Shown piece by piece: positions 17,629 to 27,197 of a stretch of 64,000 nt of DNA. The notes under the pieces were generated by a model. It was not told the DNA's origin, made no database searches, and saw only the letters and a list, made by a program, of their open reading frames with translations. Positions within the stretch are counted from its first letter, which is position 1. Each line of letters opens with the position of its first letter. This DNA comes from Megaera polyxenophila (GTDB lineage Bacteria > Pseudomonadota > Alphaproteobacteria > Rickettsiales > Rickettsiaceae): positions 35,578 to 99,577 of the forward strand of contig NZ_CP104168.1 of assembly GCF_029982035.1 (NCBI RefSeq), in the 5' to 3' direction. Both the position numbers and the translations under genes were made by a program.

Positions 17629-17858
17629 GTAAGCGTACGGCAAACCCGCCCTTGTTATTTAATTCATTCTAATTTAATATTCCAGGGGAGAAGGTCTTCG
17701 ATGTGATTCGCCTTATAATCCTGAATAACTTCAAAAACTTTATGTAAATATTTAACAGGATTTATATTATTAAGTTTTGCTGTTTCAATTAAGGTATAGA
17801 AGATGGCCGCAGTATTACCTCCTTTATCGGAACCCGCAAAAAGCCAGTTTTTCCTGCC
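17629..17858 (-). pseudogene. IS66-family transposase, C-terminal remnant (outer flank of RIT)
   Basis: Read on the minus strand from 17858: GRKNWLFAGSDKGGNTAA, then TLIETAKLNNINPVKYLH, VIQDYKANHIEDLLPWN and IKLE followed by a stop at 17664-17666. This is the DDE_Tnp_IS66_C tail. The IS66 terminal repeat GTAAGCGTACGGCAAACCC lies at 17629. The upstream portion of the transposase is missing because the RIT element begins at 17859. Confidence 0.85.
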
Positions 17859-18665
17859 TTATGTTGCCAAGCCAGTTATGTTGTGTTGGGTCAACATTCC
17901 TTATTCTTCTTACCCCTTTATTATCATCTAAACAACATAATTTTTGCATGATGTAGGTTATCCTAACACTGGTTGTTCATAATTTCAATAAACCAGAAAG
18001 GAGGAAGATCATGTTTAACCAACTATTCAGAAGCAGCTATTACGTTACAAAGCATATTAACACACCATTGCTGGAGGAGCGTTTAAATTATCTCCAGTAT
18101 TGGCATGAAGCTGGTAAAGCTCACAGCACTCTCACAACTATCGCGCAATATCTTGTACGCATTGTTGAGTATCTACAGTTAGATACTACAGATATTGTGA
18201 CTATAGAAGAAGTTGAAGTAGCTGCTGATCTCTGGGCTAGATATCAATCTAATAACCCACAAAAAAAGGCAGCCTTTTCAAAAACTGGGAAAAAACGTTT
18301 TATTTGGTATGCCACTCACTGGCTGGCAAAACTATGTCGTTTAAAACGCCCAGTAAAAACAGTTATCCCAGTGTTCCAGAAGATTTTTGTGCAATCTCAT
18401 ACAATAGCCCGCCATTCGACAGCTCCGTTAGTTGAGGAAAGGGTGATGTATCTACAGTATTGGAGTGATTGTGGAGCAGTAACTTCTACCATTCGTATAA
18501 TAGCGCAGTATCTATTGATCATCATACAGTTTTTAGACTTTTATCAAGTAAGGATAGTAACATTGAGTGAAATTGAAGAAGCAGCAGTGAGGTGGCGCCG
18601 GACAAGAGATCCACAGAATATACATAAGAAAAGCAAATATTCAAAATTTGCAAAAAGACAATTTA

Positions 18666-19260
18666 TAGTCCCTTTGGTGGTGAAAACCTCCATCTTCCAG
18701 ATGGAAAAGCTTTAGCTTGTCTAATGCGCCATGATGCGGTAGCATCATAAGTCTATGACTTACTATAACAAAAGATCACATTCAGTTTTTTATCATCGTT
18801 ATCATATAGTATGGATAACGAAATATCGCTATAAGGTACTTACTTACGACATAAAAAAACGTGTTCGGGAACTAGTGTTACAGGTAGCTGAGGAAATGAG
18901 TATAAAGATAGAAAATGGCGTTGTATCAAGCGACCATGTCCATATATTTGCAAATATTCCTCCGCATATTAAAATTAGTGAATTTGTTCAGAAAGCTAAG
19001 GGAAGATCATCTAAAAGAATACAGGAAGAATTTCCGATACTAAAAAAGAAATACTGGGGTAGACATTTATGGGGCAGAGGATACTTCAGTTCAACTAGCG
19101 GTAATGTTACAGATGATATGATTAACGAATATATCAACAAACACACTGACGCTCATGAGACCGACTTTACTTCAAATATTAGGCTAGAATGAGCTTTAGC
19201 TTGATAAGCGACTTCTAGTCGCAAAGATCAAACTTTCATCTCTCAGATGAAAGTGGTTGA
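18666..19260 (+). mobile_element. IS200-type element, lineage A, copy 4 (inside ritA, not mirrored)
   Basis: Complete 595-bp unit after ATTTA. The mirror position in the right arm (about 48307) is uninterrupted, so this insertion is newer than the inverted duplication or belongs to a different plasmid variant. Confidence 0.93.
18755..19192 (+). CDS. tnpA: IS200-type transposase TnpA, lineage A (145 aa)
   Basis: Intact, same protein as at 3940, with the HUH motif SSDHVHIF. Its presence in only one RIT copy is the best evidence that lineage A is or was recently mobile here. Confidence 0.92.
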   Translation: MTYYNKRSHSVFYHRYHIVWITKYRYKVLTYDIKKRVRELVLQVAEEMSIKIENGVVSSDHVHIFANIPPHIKISEFVQKAKGRSSKRIQEEFPILKKKYWGRHLWGRGYFSSTSGNVTDDMINEYINKHTDAHETDFTSNIRLE

Positions 19261-20221
19261 TTCGAAATGCTGCGAGGTGGTTTAAAATGCTAGGTTGTTT
19301 ACAGGAAACCAAGCAGCCTATTTCATTTGAAGAATATCTCAACCAGTATATAAGTTACATGAGGCAGGAACAAGGACTGTCCGAATGTACAATTCTTTCC
19401 AGGTTTTATCAACTTAGAATTTTTCTTACCAGTATTGAGCAGAAGCAGCAAGAATTTACTAAGCTCACACCACTCATCGTAGATGAGATAATCATAGGCA
19501 AACATGATATTGATCATCACTCAAGACGCACTGTGCAACTTTACGCTTCAATACTGCGCTCCTTCTTGAGATATGCCGAGGATCAAGGCTGGTGTCCAAA
19601 ACACTTGGCAAGTACTATTAAAGCACCACGTGTATATAGAGATGAGTCACTGCCTTCTGCACCATACTGGAGTGATGTCAAAAGGTTACTAGCAAATAGT
19701 GTCAGTGATAGTCTAGTAGACATCAGAGACTATGCCATATTAATGCTACTATCAGTATATGGCATGAGATGCAGTGAGGTTACTCATCTTCGTTTAGAGG
19801 ATATCGATTGGGAAAATGAGTTGATTCATTTACAGCGTGCCAAGAGATGCAAACCTCAGACATTCCCTCTTTCTAAAACCGTTGGCGAAGCAATTTTACG
19901 ATACTTAACTCTCGTCAGACCAAAATTGCGCACGTCGAGAGAAATATTCTTGTCTATGTACGTGCCTTATAAACTTTTATCATCGGCTGCAGTGTATCAA
20001 ATTGTCAGTAAAAGGCTTAAGAAGCTGAATATTACAATAAAACATTATGGACCACATGCACTTCGTCATGCATGTGCCACTCATTTAATTAATGAAGGAA
20101 TATCACTGAAAGAAATAAGTGATCATTTGGGGCATCGGACTCTAGATACCACAAGAATTTATGCAAAGGTTGATCTTACAACTTTGCGCAAAGTTGCTGA
20201 ATTTGATATGGGAGGTCTATT

Positions 20222-21166
20222 ATGATGCTAAACCAACTTGTAACTCAATATATCCACTATAGGCAATCTTTAGGTGAGAAATTTAAGACCAATGCGTACT
20301 ACTTAAAAGCCTTTTGCAGGATAGTGGAATCAAATACAGATATCCAATCTATCTCTTTAGCGCAAATAAACAGCTTTCTTTACGGGGACGCGCAAACTGT
20401 AACATCTAGCTGGTTTGCCAAGCATTCTGCACTCTTCGGATTCTATCAGTATGCATTGACGCGCAATTACGTTACCAAAGTACCACTTCCATCTATTTTA
20501 CCAAAAAGACCACAAGGATTTGTTCCATATATTTACTCACAAAGTGAGCTAAAACTACTTTTTGATACAGCCTTAACATATCAAAAAAATAAGAGCTGCA
20601 TTCTGCCATACACAGTACAGACTGCACTTATTTTGACCTATGCTCTTGGTCTACGAATCCATGAAACACTGTCTCTAACTCTGCAGGACATAGATATAGA
20701 GAATGCAGTAATCACAATAGAGCAATCTAAATTTTATAAGTCCCGCTTAGTACCGTTTAGTATACAAATTAAGGATACCATTGCCAAATATTTAGAATGG
20801 AGGATAGATCAAAGGCAGCCACAATCACCAGAAAGCCCTTTGTTTATAGGGAAAAATGCTCAGGCATTTAATATAAATACAATGCAATATATTTTCCAAA
20901 GAATAAGAGCTAAGGCTAAGATTAAAAGAGACGATACTAGCAGATATCAACCAAGAATGCATGATCTTCGTCACAGCTTTGCTGTACATAGACTAACAAG
21001 TTGGTATCGGGAGAAGAAGGACGTGCAACAACTTCTTCCAATATTATCAACCTATCTTGGTCACAGACGCCTTGCTGATACGACGGTTTATTTGACAATG
21101 ACGGATGATCTGTTGCAGGAGGCTAATATACGCTTTGAAAAATATACAATAGGAGAAAAACAATGA
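20222..21166 (+). CDS. ritB: RitB tyrosine recombinase (314 aa)
   Basis: This is the middle gene of the trio; its ATG overlaps the ritA stop (TTATGATG), pointing to translational coupling. The catalytic residues are visible in ALGLRIHETLSL (Arg), HDLRHSFAVHRL (HxxR) and LGHRRLADTTVYL (His, Tyr). The N-terminal SAM-like domain starts near LVTQYIHYRQSLG. It is intact here, whereas the right-arm copy is interrupted by IS200-A. RIT recombinases are thought to act together on the element ends. Confidence 0.9.
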   Translation: MMLNQLVTQYIHYRQSLGEKFKTNAYYLKAFCRIVESNTDIQSISLAQINSFLYGDAQTVTSSWFAKHSALFGFYQYALTRNYVTKVPLPSILPKRPQGFVPYIYSQSELKLLFDTALTYQKNKSCILPYTVQTALILTYALGLRIHETLSLTLQDIDIENAVITIEQSKFYKSRLVPFSIQIKDTIAKYLEWRIDQRQPQSPESPLFIGKNAQAFNINTMQYIFQRIRAKAKIKRDDTSRYQPRMHDLRHSFAVHRLTSWYREKKDVQQLLPILSTYLGHRRLADTTVYLTMTDDLLQEANIRFEKYTIGEKQ

Positions 21167-22173
21167 AAGATACAAATTATTTAAGCATATGGATAAAACG
21201 ATTTTTGTTAGAATATTTAATCAGTACCAGAAACCTATCAAAAAACACACAGCAAAGTTACCGCGATACATTCAAGCTACTATTGCCATGCATGGCTAGT
21301 AGGTCTAAAAAGGCCATTGATAAATTGCTTATAGATGACATTAGCTCAGATCATATAAAAGCCTTTCTTCTTTCGCTCGAGAATGATCGCCATTGTTCAT
21401 TATCAACGCGCAATCAACGCCTTGCGGCACTTCATGCTTTTGCAAAATTTGTAGGGCTAAATAGCCCAGAGCATGTAGAATGGTCTAGACAAGTACAGAT
21501 AATCCCCTTTAAAAAAGCGGAGCACAGATTGATAACTTATCTTGATAAATCAGAGATGGATGCGCTATTAACCGCCCCAGATACTAACACTACTCAAGGC
21601 AGGAGAGATTATGCATTATTACTCTTCCTCTATAATACTGGAACTAGAGCTGATGAGGCGGCTCAGCTAACAATAGCTGATCTCAGTGTAGCTCATGTGC
21701 AAAAGAGAGATTTATCTACTGTTATCATCAGAGGCAAGGCTAATAAATTTAGAAGATGTCCATTATGGCAAAAAACTGTTACAGAACTTCAAGGTTTGAT
21801 AGCTAATAGAGATAAACATGAGCATGTGTTCTTAAACCGCTGCAAGCAACCACTGACTCGCTTTGGAGTGCATAACATGGTCAGACGTTATACCAAAGAG
21901 ATCGTCAAAACAATACCATCGATAAGCCAAAAAAGAGTAAGCCCACATACAATACGTCATACGACGGCTACTCATTTACTGCAATCTGGTGTAGATATCA
22001 ATACAATCAGAGCTTGGCTCGGACATGTATCAATTAACACAACAAATATTTATGCAGAGGTAGATTTAGAAATGAAGGCAAAAGCACTAGCTTGTTGTGA
22101 TATTACAAATGATAAGCCACCAACGCATTGGAGGGACAATAAAGACCTGATGAGTTTTTTGGCTACACTTTAA
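21163..22173 (+). CDS. ritC: RitC tyrosine recombinase (336 aa)
   Basis: Its ATG overlaps the ritB stop. The protein has an N-terminal SAM-like domain (LEYLISTRNLSKNTQQSY) and an integrase core with NTGTRADEAAQL (Arg), HTIRHTTATHLL (HxxR) and LGHVSINTTNIYAE (His, Tyr nucleophile). It is identical to the intact right-arm gene at 44800-45810. About 130 bp of noncoding sequence leads from its stop to the element end. Confidence 0.92.
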   Translation: MKDTNYLSIWIKRFLLEYLISTRNLSKNTQQSYRDTFKLLLPCMASRSKKAIDKLLIDDISSDHIKAFLLSLENDRHCSLSTRNQRLAALHAFAKFVGLNSPEHVEWSRQVQIIPFKKAEHRLITYLDKSEMDALLTAPDTNTTQGRRDYALLLFLYNTGTRADEAAQLTIADLSVAHVQKRDLSTVIIRGKANKFRRCPLWQKTVTELQGLIANRDKHEHVFLNRCKQPLTRFGVHNMVRRYTKEIVKTIPSISQKRVSPHTIRHTTATHLLQSGVDINTIRAWLGHVSINTTNIYAEVDLEMKAKALACCDITNDKPPTHWRDNKDLMSFLATL

Positions 22174-22306
22174 TACAAATAAAATAATACGGAGCGTCGT
22201 CGGAGCGTTGAGTTAGGGTACTTAATTATGTTATCTTCGTTTCATAAAACGTACAGAGATATAGGGTGCAATAACTCAACACAACATAACTAGCTTGGCA
22301 ACATAA

Positions 22307-22536
22307 GGTAGGAAGAACTGGCTTTTTGCGGGTTCTGATAACGGAGGTAATACCGCGGCCACTTTCTATACCTTAATTGAAACAGCAAAACTTAATAATA
22401 TAAATCCTGTTAAATATTTACATAAAGTTTTTGAGGTTATTCAAGATTATAAGGCCAATCGCATTGAAGACCTCCTCCCTTGGAATATTAAATTAGAATA
22501 AATTAAATAACAAGGGCGGGTTCCCCGAACGCTTAC
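22307..22536 (+). pseudogene. IS66-family transposase C-terminal remnant, divergent (inner flank of left RIT)
   Basis: The frame reads GRKNWLFAGSDNGGNTAA, TLIETAKLNNINPVKYLH and IEDLLPWNIKLE with a stop at 22499-22501, then the terminal region GGGCGGGTTCCCCGAACGC. It differs at many sites from the IS66 remnants flanking the other three RIT sides, which agree with each other. It therefore comes from a second IS66 lineage and marks where identity between the two arms ends. Confidence 0.82.
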
Positions 22537-22700
22537 TTTTTATCAAGGGGCATTGAAAATATGAAAAATGAAATAACAATTAAATGCCAGCTTTTGAACA
22601 AAATGTTTCATATTGGTAAACCAATCTCTGTGCGCACTTGTTAACAAATTTTTTTGGGTAAGGGTGAATACAGCCATAATTTGATTTGTGCAACAAAGCC
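22537..22700 (+). mobile_element. IS5-family 3' end fragment (plus)
   Basis: Matches 28626-28789 of the intact IS5, including the codons for the C-terminus and the terminal repeat TTTGTGCAACAAAGCC. It directly abuts an inverted IS5 5' fragment. Confidence 0.85.
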
Positions 22701-23226
22701 ATTCGTTACCGGTATATGTTTGAATGCCGCTAGAGTCGATAGCAACGTGATTAACTTCTTCTCCATTACGCACAGGTTCAAATTTAATGTTTAGCTTTTT
22801 ACTGCGTTTACTAATGGTAGTATAGTCAGGACACTTAATATCTAAGCCGCACATTTGAAATATACAATCCAGAAAACCTTGTGTCTGTCGTAATTTTAGC
22901 CCAAATAAACATCTAATTTGTAAAACTTGTATAATTGCCTGATCACTATATGTTTTCTGCCTTCCAGTCTTTCTATTACTATGATTGTCTTCATGCCAAC
23001 CATCACACAAATTTTCTGATATCATAAAATCTATACGTCCTCTGCGTCTCAGAGAATCGTTATATTTTGGCCAATTTTTTACTTTGAACTTAGAATTTAT
23101 TCTTGAATCGCTAAACGGCTTTTTCTTTGGGGATCTCATTATAAAATTGATTATTTTTTCAATATCCTAAATTCTATCAGAAATTTCTTAAATCCTTTAG
23201 CAACTTAATATTTGTGCAACAAAGCC
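22701..23226 (-). pseudogene. IS5-family transposase N-terminal part (minus)
   Basis: Coding begins at 23139 and matches the first ~149 residues of the intact transposase at 27771 (KLRQTQGFLDCIFQMCG; VAIDSSGIQ with the first catalytic Asp) up to TGNEW. It then runs into the inverted IS5 end, giving a chimeric 198-residue frame ending at 22543. The terminal repeat is at 23211-23226. An IS5 end inserted into or recombined with another IS5. Confidence 0.85.
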
Positions 23227-23598
23227 AATTACTATAGGAATACCCAGTTGACGTAAGCCACCATTTACTTTTGGAATCTTGACGCAACGAACAGGGCAGG
23301 GTCTATAGGTTTTATTGATTAATGCAAGGCTTAGTTCTTCTAGGATAATATCTAAATTTTCAGATACTTCCGTAACTGTCATTTTATCGACACCAGGCGC
23401 ACCTTTATTACGTTTAACCGCTTTAAAGGCCAGAATAAGATTTGCTTTAGAAGCAATCTCATTCATTAGATTTGTTAGACAATCGGAGTTATGTGATGTT
23501 GATAATGTTAATTGTGCCTCGCTATCAGGAGCGCTGGATCTGCCGTAACCCCTTGATGCGTGGAGATCAAAAATGTTCGTATAGTTTATAGCGTTCAT
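23227..23598 (-). pseudogene. Group II intron reverse transcriptase/maturase, N-terminal fragment
   Basis: The first ~123 residues include LAFKAVKRNKGAPGVDKM, LEELSLALINKTYRPCPV and IPKVNGGLRQLGIPIV, the RT-0/RT-1 region of LtrA-like proteins. The frame then enters the IS5 terminal repeat (IGFVAQILSC). The YADD catalytic motif, maturase X and endonuclease domains are missing. Confidence 0.85.
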
Positions 23599-24049
23599 TA
23601 TTGTTCGTTTCTACAATATTATAAGTTATCAAAAGACATAGTCCTTTGTCTAATAGCAGCAATTCAGACCTTCCTTATATTTGGTGCCTTAATATAAGTA
23701 CTACGTCCTCTGCTGACTTCTTATACTCTATCCATTAACATCGCTGTTAATATAGCTGCATACGTCAGCGGAGTATAAGATCTCCCGAGGTAAGATGAAG
23801 TAGTTTCCCAAGGTCAGACCAGATTTACTATGATGCGCGTCTGTTTGAAGACAGGTTATTCTATCTATTGCTAGGTTACCTCGCCATCATAGCCTACTAT
23901 CTAGTTTCTGTTCGTTCCAACCTTGTTTTGCCATCAGCTTCCTTCAGTTAGATCCCTCACGAGACTAACCTTGCCTAGACTAATAGACCGCTTCAACTCA
24001 GCCTATAGAGGACTTTCACCTCCTACGCCTACACCATGCTCGGCGTCAC
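23227..24049 (-). other. Truncated group II intron (ribozyme 5' part plus start of its reverse transcriptase)
   Basis: On the minus strand, 24049-23620 is a structured, relatively GC-rich noncoding region beginning GTGACGCCGAGCATGG, with long complementary segments (for example CTTATACTC...GAGTATAAG), followed by a maturase start. This is the layout of a bacterial group II intron: 5' domains, then the ORF in domain IV. Both the exon junction and everything after the RT N-terminus have been removed by flanking IS5 pieces. It cannot splice or move. Confidence 0.65.
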
Positions 24050-24178
24050 AATAACAATTAAATGCCAGCTTTTGAACAAAATGTTTCATATTGGTAAACC
24101 AATCTCTGTGCGCACTTGTTAACAAATTTTTTTGGGTAAGGGTGAATACAGCCATAATTTGATTTGTGCAACAAAGCC
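24050..24178 (+). mobile_element. IS5-family 3' end remnant
   Basis: About 129 bp identical to the last part of the intact IS5 (ending CAACAAAGCC), joined to the 5' tip of the intron fragment. It ends 11 bp before the stop of the 977-aa gene. Confidence 0.82.
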
Positions 24179-24189
24179 CTTATTTGTCA

Positions 24190-27123
24190 CTAGCTATATA
24201 CACTTCCGCTATCAATACCTAATACTTGTACGCCTTCAGCAAGTAGTTCGTTTTCTAATAATTTAGAATGATAAGGTACTGTATCTTCTTGAGAAATCCT
24301 TTCACCGGATAAATAGTCTATAAAGTCTTCTATTACTTCAGGACCACAATTATTAAATTTCTGCTGCTGCACTTTTTTTTGTTCTATAAGAATACTGTAA
24401 CCATTATTAGAACAAACTTTATCTAAATCTTTATCTAAAGTTATTGAAATAGGCTTGTTTTCTGGATCCAAATAAACCATCTTAAACTCCTGGCCTACCT
24501 TAGCAAAAACTAAGCCCACCCAATGTTTACTATCTATATTATACGGGACTAGAGCTAGTTGACATTCTTTTAAATTCAAATTTATTAATTCATTTATTAT
24601 ACAGTCGGAATCAGTATCTTGGCCTAATTGATATTTAGAAGAAACTAATTTTACTGTATTTTGTGCATCTTCATCTAATTGTTTGATCCTTAGTGCAAGA
24701 ATTTTTTCCATACCTTTACTATAATACTCGCTAAACTTTTCGTGAAATGGAAGAGTTTGGTTATCATCTTCACTATTTTCAGTTGCTCCCCTACCAGGTA
24801 CATTATAGTAAGTATTTGCGTCTATAGTAAATTTAGTAGTAATCTGTTTATCTTCTGAAATATTTACTGCTACATAAATGACATTTTGAATATTTTTAAA
24901 ATTTTCTAAAAGATTTGAATATTTTTCAAGTTGTTCACTTGCAATATCTACATGCTGATTATATTTTAATTCAATAATTATTGCTTGCTTAGTGGCGCTA
25001 TCAACTAGCATTATATCAGCCCTAGCTTGATTTTTATACCAAATTTCAGTGCCAAAGTGAGATAATGTCTTAATTTGTAAAGCAATATAATTTAGTACTG
25101 AATGTACTATGTCTTCATTACCATGAAAACCATGACCTTCATTATTTTTAATGTTAGTAAATTGGGGTAATGCAAGTAGTAGCTCTTTAAATGATTTTTC
25201 AAATTCATCTATCTTTTTTTTTATATCTTGTTTATTAAAAACTTCTACAAGTGCGTCTGTAACATTAGTAAAAAGTTTTGGATCTACTGTGTATTGTTGT
25301 TTGTAGTATACTAATAATTTATTATTCAATTCTGCTGTTATTTCTTTATTTGGCAGCTTAAGCGTGTATACATTACCTGAAACGTGCGTATCCAAAGTTA
25401 AATAACCTGTTAAAAATAGGTAAGAAAAAAATAAATCATAAAATTGATCATTTATTTTAAAGTTACCCCCTATAGTCATAGAGCTTTTAAGGGTTTGGAA
25501 ATCTTTACTTGAGATCTTAAGGTCCCCTAAATTTACAGTAATTGCCTTACTATTAATTAATTCTTGTACTCTTTTTTCAATTGCTTGGTGTTTAAAAAGA
25601 TCCTCTATAAAATCTATATCACCACTTCTTTCCCAATAATTTTTAATTGATAGACGCTTTAGTTGCTCAATATCACCCTTATGTCTGTAATCTTGAAAAT
25701 TTTTCAAACAATTTACAATAGACCATATGTTATACACATCAAAGTCGCCGACTTTATAGCCGTTATACCAATCTTTAATATCATCGGCTAAATTTTTAGG
25801 TACATTATATTTATCAAGTAAGTAATTTACTTCATCTTGTGTAAAGGCATAATACTGTGCATAGTTTTCACTTAAAGCGTTATGTTCTACTAAATTATTT
25901 AGTCCAGAAAATAAATCAGCTTTTGCTATCCTTAATATTCCAGTAATAAATCCTTTTGCTAAGTACTCAGAATCGTTTGCGTCCGTTTTAAAAACAGCTT
26001 CGTTTATCGCTCTAAACAAACCAATGACTTGTTCAAATTCTTTTTTGTCCAGTTTTTTAAAGCCATAATTTATTGGAGCATCGTATTCATCTACCAAAAC
26101 ATATACTTTTTTATTAAAGTGCTTATATAACATTTCAGATAAAAAATTAAGTCCAACACGTATTTCTTCTAATGTAATACTTTCGTATTTTGTTTCACTT
26201 ATATAATTTTCTAATTTATTTATTTCATCCGAAGCGAGTTTTGTACTTTTTAAAAGATATTGGTGTTCCTTAAAACTCTTATGTAAGGCTCCCTTAACTC
26301 TAGTTTCTATTTGTTGATAATTTTCTCCTTTAGTAGCTTTGAAATCAATATATACAACTGGAAATTTTCCTTGATAATCTGAAGGTAAATGTTGAATTTT
26401 TTCACATTCTTCTATTATTGTTATTTTTTCTGTTGATATTTTTAAAGGCTTAAGAGCCTTCTTATTCCCAAAAAATAATTTCGCATTTTTTATTTTATTT
26501 GCTTCTAATGGCATACCATTCTCGTCCACTTCAATTTCTAAAAAAGTCTTTATCATATCAAGATTTATACTTTTCCCACATCTCCTTGGAAAGGTGTTTA
26601 AAATAACAACTCCTTGCCCCTCTAAGAATTCTTTAATTAGCAAGCTTTTATCTATGATAACAGTACTCTCAAGTAACAATTTTTTAAAGCTACTTGTTCC
26701 AACTAATATTCCTTGACCACTATCATTATCAGGACTAGTAGAACCACCAGAAGGTTGAGAGGTACTACTGAACCACTTTTTTGCAAAATTAACTATACCG
26801 ACTTTAAAATTCAAAATATTAGAAAAGTTAGTGTGTTGAATGTTAAAAACACTATTACCCGTCGCTAAACTCTTAGAAGTAAGGCCAAAATGGCTATGAC
26901 CAACCAAACCAGTAGTTATAGGGGAACTGTGCTGACTGGGAGAATACCACTTCAATTTAGGAGTAAAAGCATGACTCAGGGCACCATGGTAAATATGGTG
27001 AGTTTCAAGCGGTATATATGTAAAGTTTTGACCTGCTACTTTGCTTACTAAATCTTGCGCTGCAGTATAGGATGATTGTTGACTTTTAAATCTTTGATAA
27101 AAAGTAGTAGAAAGACGTTTCAT
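24190..27123 (-). CDS. AAA-ATPase-like / PD-(D/E)XK nuclease / Ulp1-like protease fusion (977 aa)
   Basis: After a polar low-complexity head (1-135) comes an AAA-ATPase-like (PF09820-type) domain: P-loop FPRRCGKSINLDMI (~177-190), VYVLVDEYDAPINYG (~341-355) and GFITGILRIAKADLFSGLNN near 395. A PDDEXK_9-type nuclease follows: QARADIMLVDS...AIIIELKYN (~697-717), giving D and ExK. The C-terminus (~840-960) resembles a CE-clan Ulp1/deubiquitinase: SKHWVGLVF (His), MVYLDPEN (Asp) and QQKFNNCGPEV (Gln, Cys). ATPase-like plus nuclease fusions are common in Rickettsiales, and nuclease plus Ulp1 fusion recalls Wolbachia CidB-type toxins. No adjacent small partner gene is visible. It is likely a toxin or host-directed effector; this is inference. 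Confidence 0.82.
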   Translation of the reverse strand: MKRLSTTFYQRFKSQQSSYTAAQDLVSKVAGQNFTYIPLETHHIYHGALSHAFTPKLKWYSPSQHSSPITTGLVGHSHFGLTSKSLATGNSVFNIQHTNFSNILNFKVGIVNFAKKWFSSTSQPSGGSTSPDNDSGQGILVGTSSFKKLLLESTVIIDKSLLIKEFLEGQGVVILNTFPRRCGKSINLDMIKTFLEIEVDENGMPLEANKIKNAKLFFGNKKALKPLKISTEKITIIEECEKIQHLPSDYQGKFPVVYIDFKATKGENYQQIETRVKGALHKSFKEHQYLLKSTKLASDEINKLENYISETKYESITLEEIRVGLNFLSEMLYKHFNKKVYVLVDEYDAPINYGFKKLDKKEFEQVIGLFRAINEAVFKTDANDSEYLAKGFITGILRIAKADLFSGLNNLVEHNALSENYAQYYAFTQDEVNYLLDKYNVPKNLADDIKDWYNGYKVGDFDVYNIWSIVNCLKNFQDYRHKGDIEQLKRLSIKNYWERSGDIDFIEDLFKHQAIEKRVQELINSKAITVNLGDLKISSKDFQTLKSSMTIGGNFKINDQFYDLFFSYLFLTGYLTLDTHVSGNVYTLKLPNKEITAELNNKLLVYYKQQYTVDPKLFTNVTDALVEVFNKQDIKKKIDEFEKSFKELLLALPQFTNIKNNEGHGFHGNEDIVHSVLNYIALQIKTLSHFGTEIWYKNQARADIMLVDSATKQAIIIELKYNQHVDIASEQLEKYSNLLENFKNIQNVIYVAVNISEDKQITTKFTIDANTYYNVPGRGATENSEDDNQTLPFHEKFSEYYSKGMEKILALRIKQLDEDAQNTVKLVSSKYQLGQDTDSDCIINELINLNLKECQLALVPYNIDSKHWVGLVFAKVGQEFKMVYLDPENKPISITLDKDLDKVCSNNGYSILIEQKKVQQQKFNNCGPEVIEDFIDYLSGERISQEDTVPYHSKLLENELLAEGVQVLGIDSGSVYS

Positions 27124-27197
27124 TGATTACCTTATTTGCACAATTTATTTATTACATAAGCAAATGTAACATACTTTGAATCTATTTTACATAGCAA

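Larger units (their letters stand above)
18011..20225 (+). pseudogene. ritA: RitA tyrosine recombinase, split by IS200-A
   Basis: The two halves (18011-18665 and 19261-20225) join exactly into the 539-residue protein that is intact at 47342-48961. The N-terminal ~205 residues hold two copies of a ~100-residue unit (LLEERLNYLQYWHEAG and LVEERVMYLQYWSDCG), unusual for a recombinase. The catalytic part has GMRCSEVTHL (Arg), HALRHACATHL (HxxR) and LGHRTLDTTRIY (His and Tyr). A GGAGGAAG ribosome site precedes the ATG. Confidence 0.88.
2772..22306 (+). repeat. Left arm of ~19.5-kb inverted duplication
   Basis: Gene order and sequence from 2772 to the RIT end at 22306 are repeated in reverse orientation from 64000 back to 44667. 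Left plus right coordinates of matched genes sum to 66771-66773 in the outer part and 66972-66973 in the RIT part. Identity is near complete outside the damaged block. It ends at the RIT/IS66 junction. Confidence 0.92.
17859..22306 (+). mobile_element. Recombinase-in-trio (RIT) element, left copy
   Basis: Three tyrosine-recombinase genes lie head to tail with 4-bp stop/start overlaps, bounded by 30-bp terminal inverted repeats starting TTATGTTGCCAAGC at both ends (one mismatch, T versus C at position 15). TTATGTTG occurs twice in each repeat, suggesting paired recombinase binding. Both sides are C-terminal remnants of IS66 transposases in opposite orientations. Length without its IS200-A insertion is about 3.85 kb. 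The arrangement matches known ritA-ritB-ritC elements. Confidence 0.85.

Noticed and set aside
24190..27123. A toxin-antidote operon like cidA-cidB
   Set aside because: No intact small gene precedes the fusion on its strand; the upstream region holds only a 12-bp IS6 end and a methylase remnant. Only the architecture is comparable.
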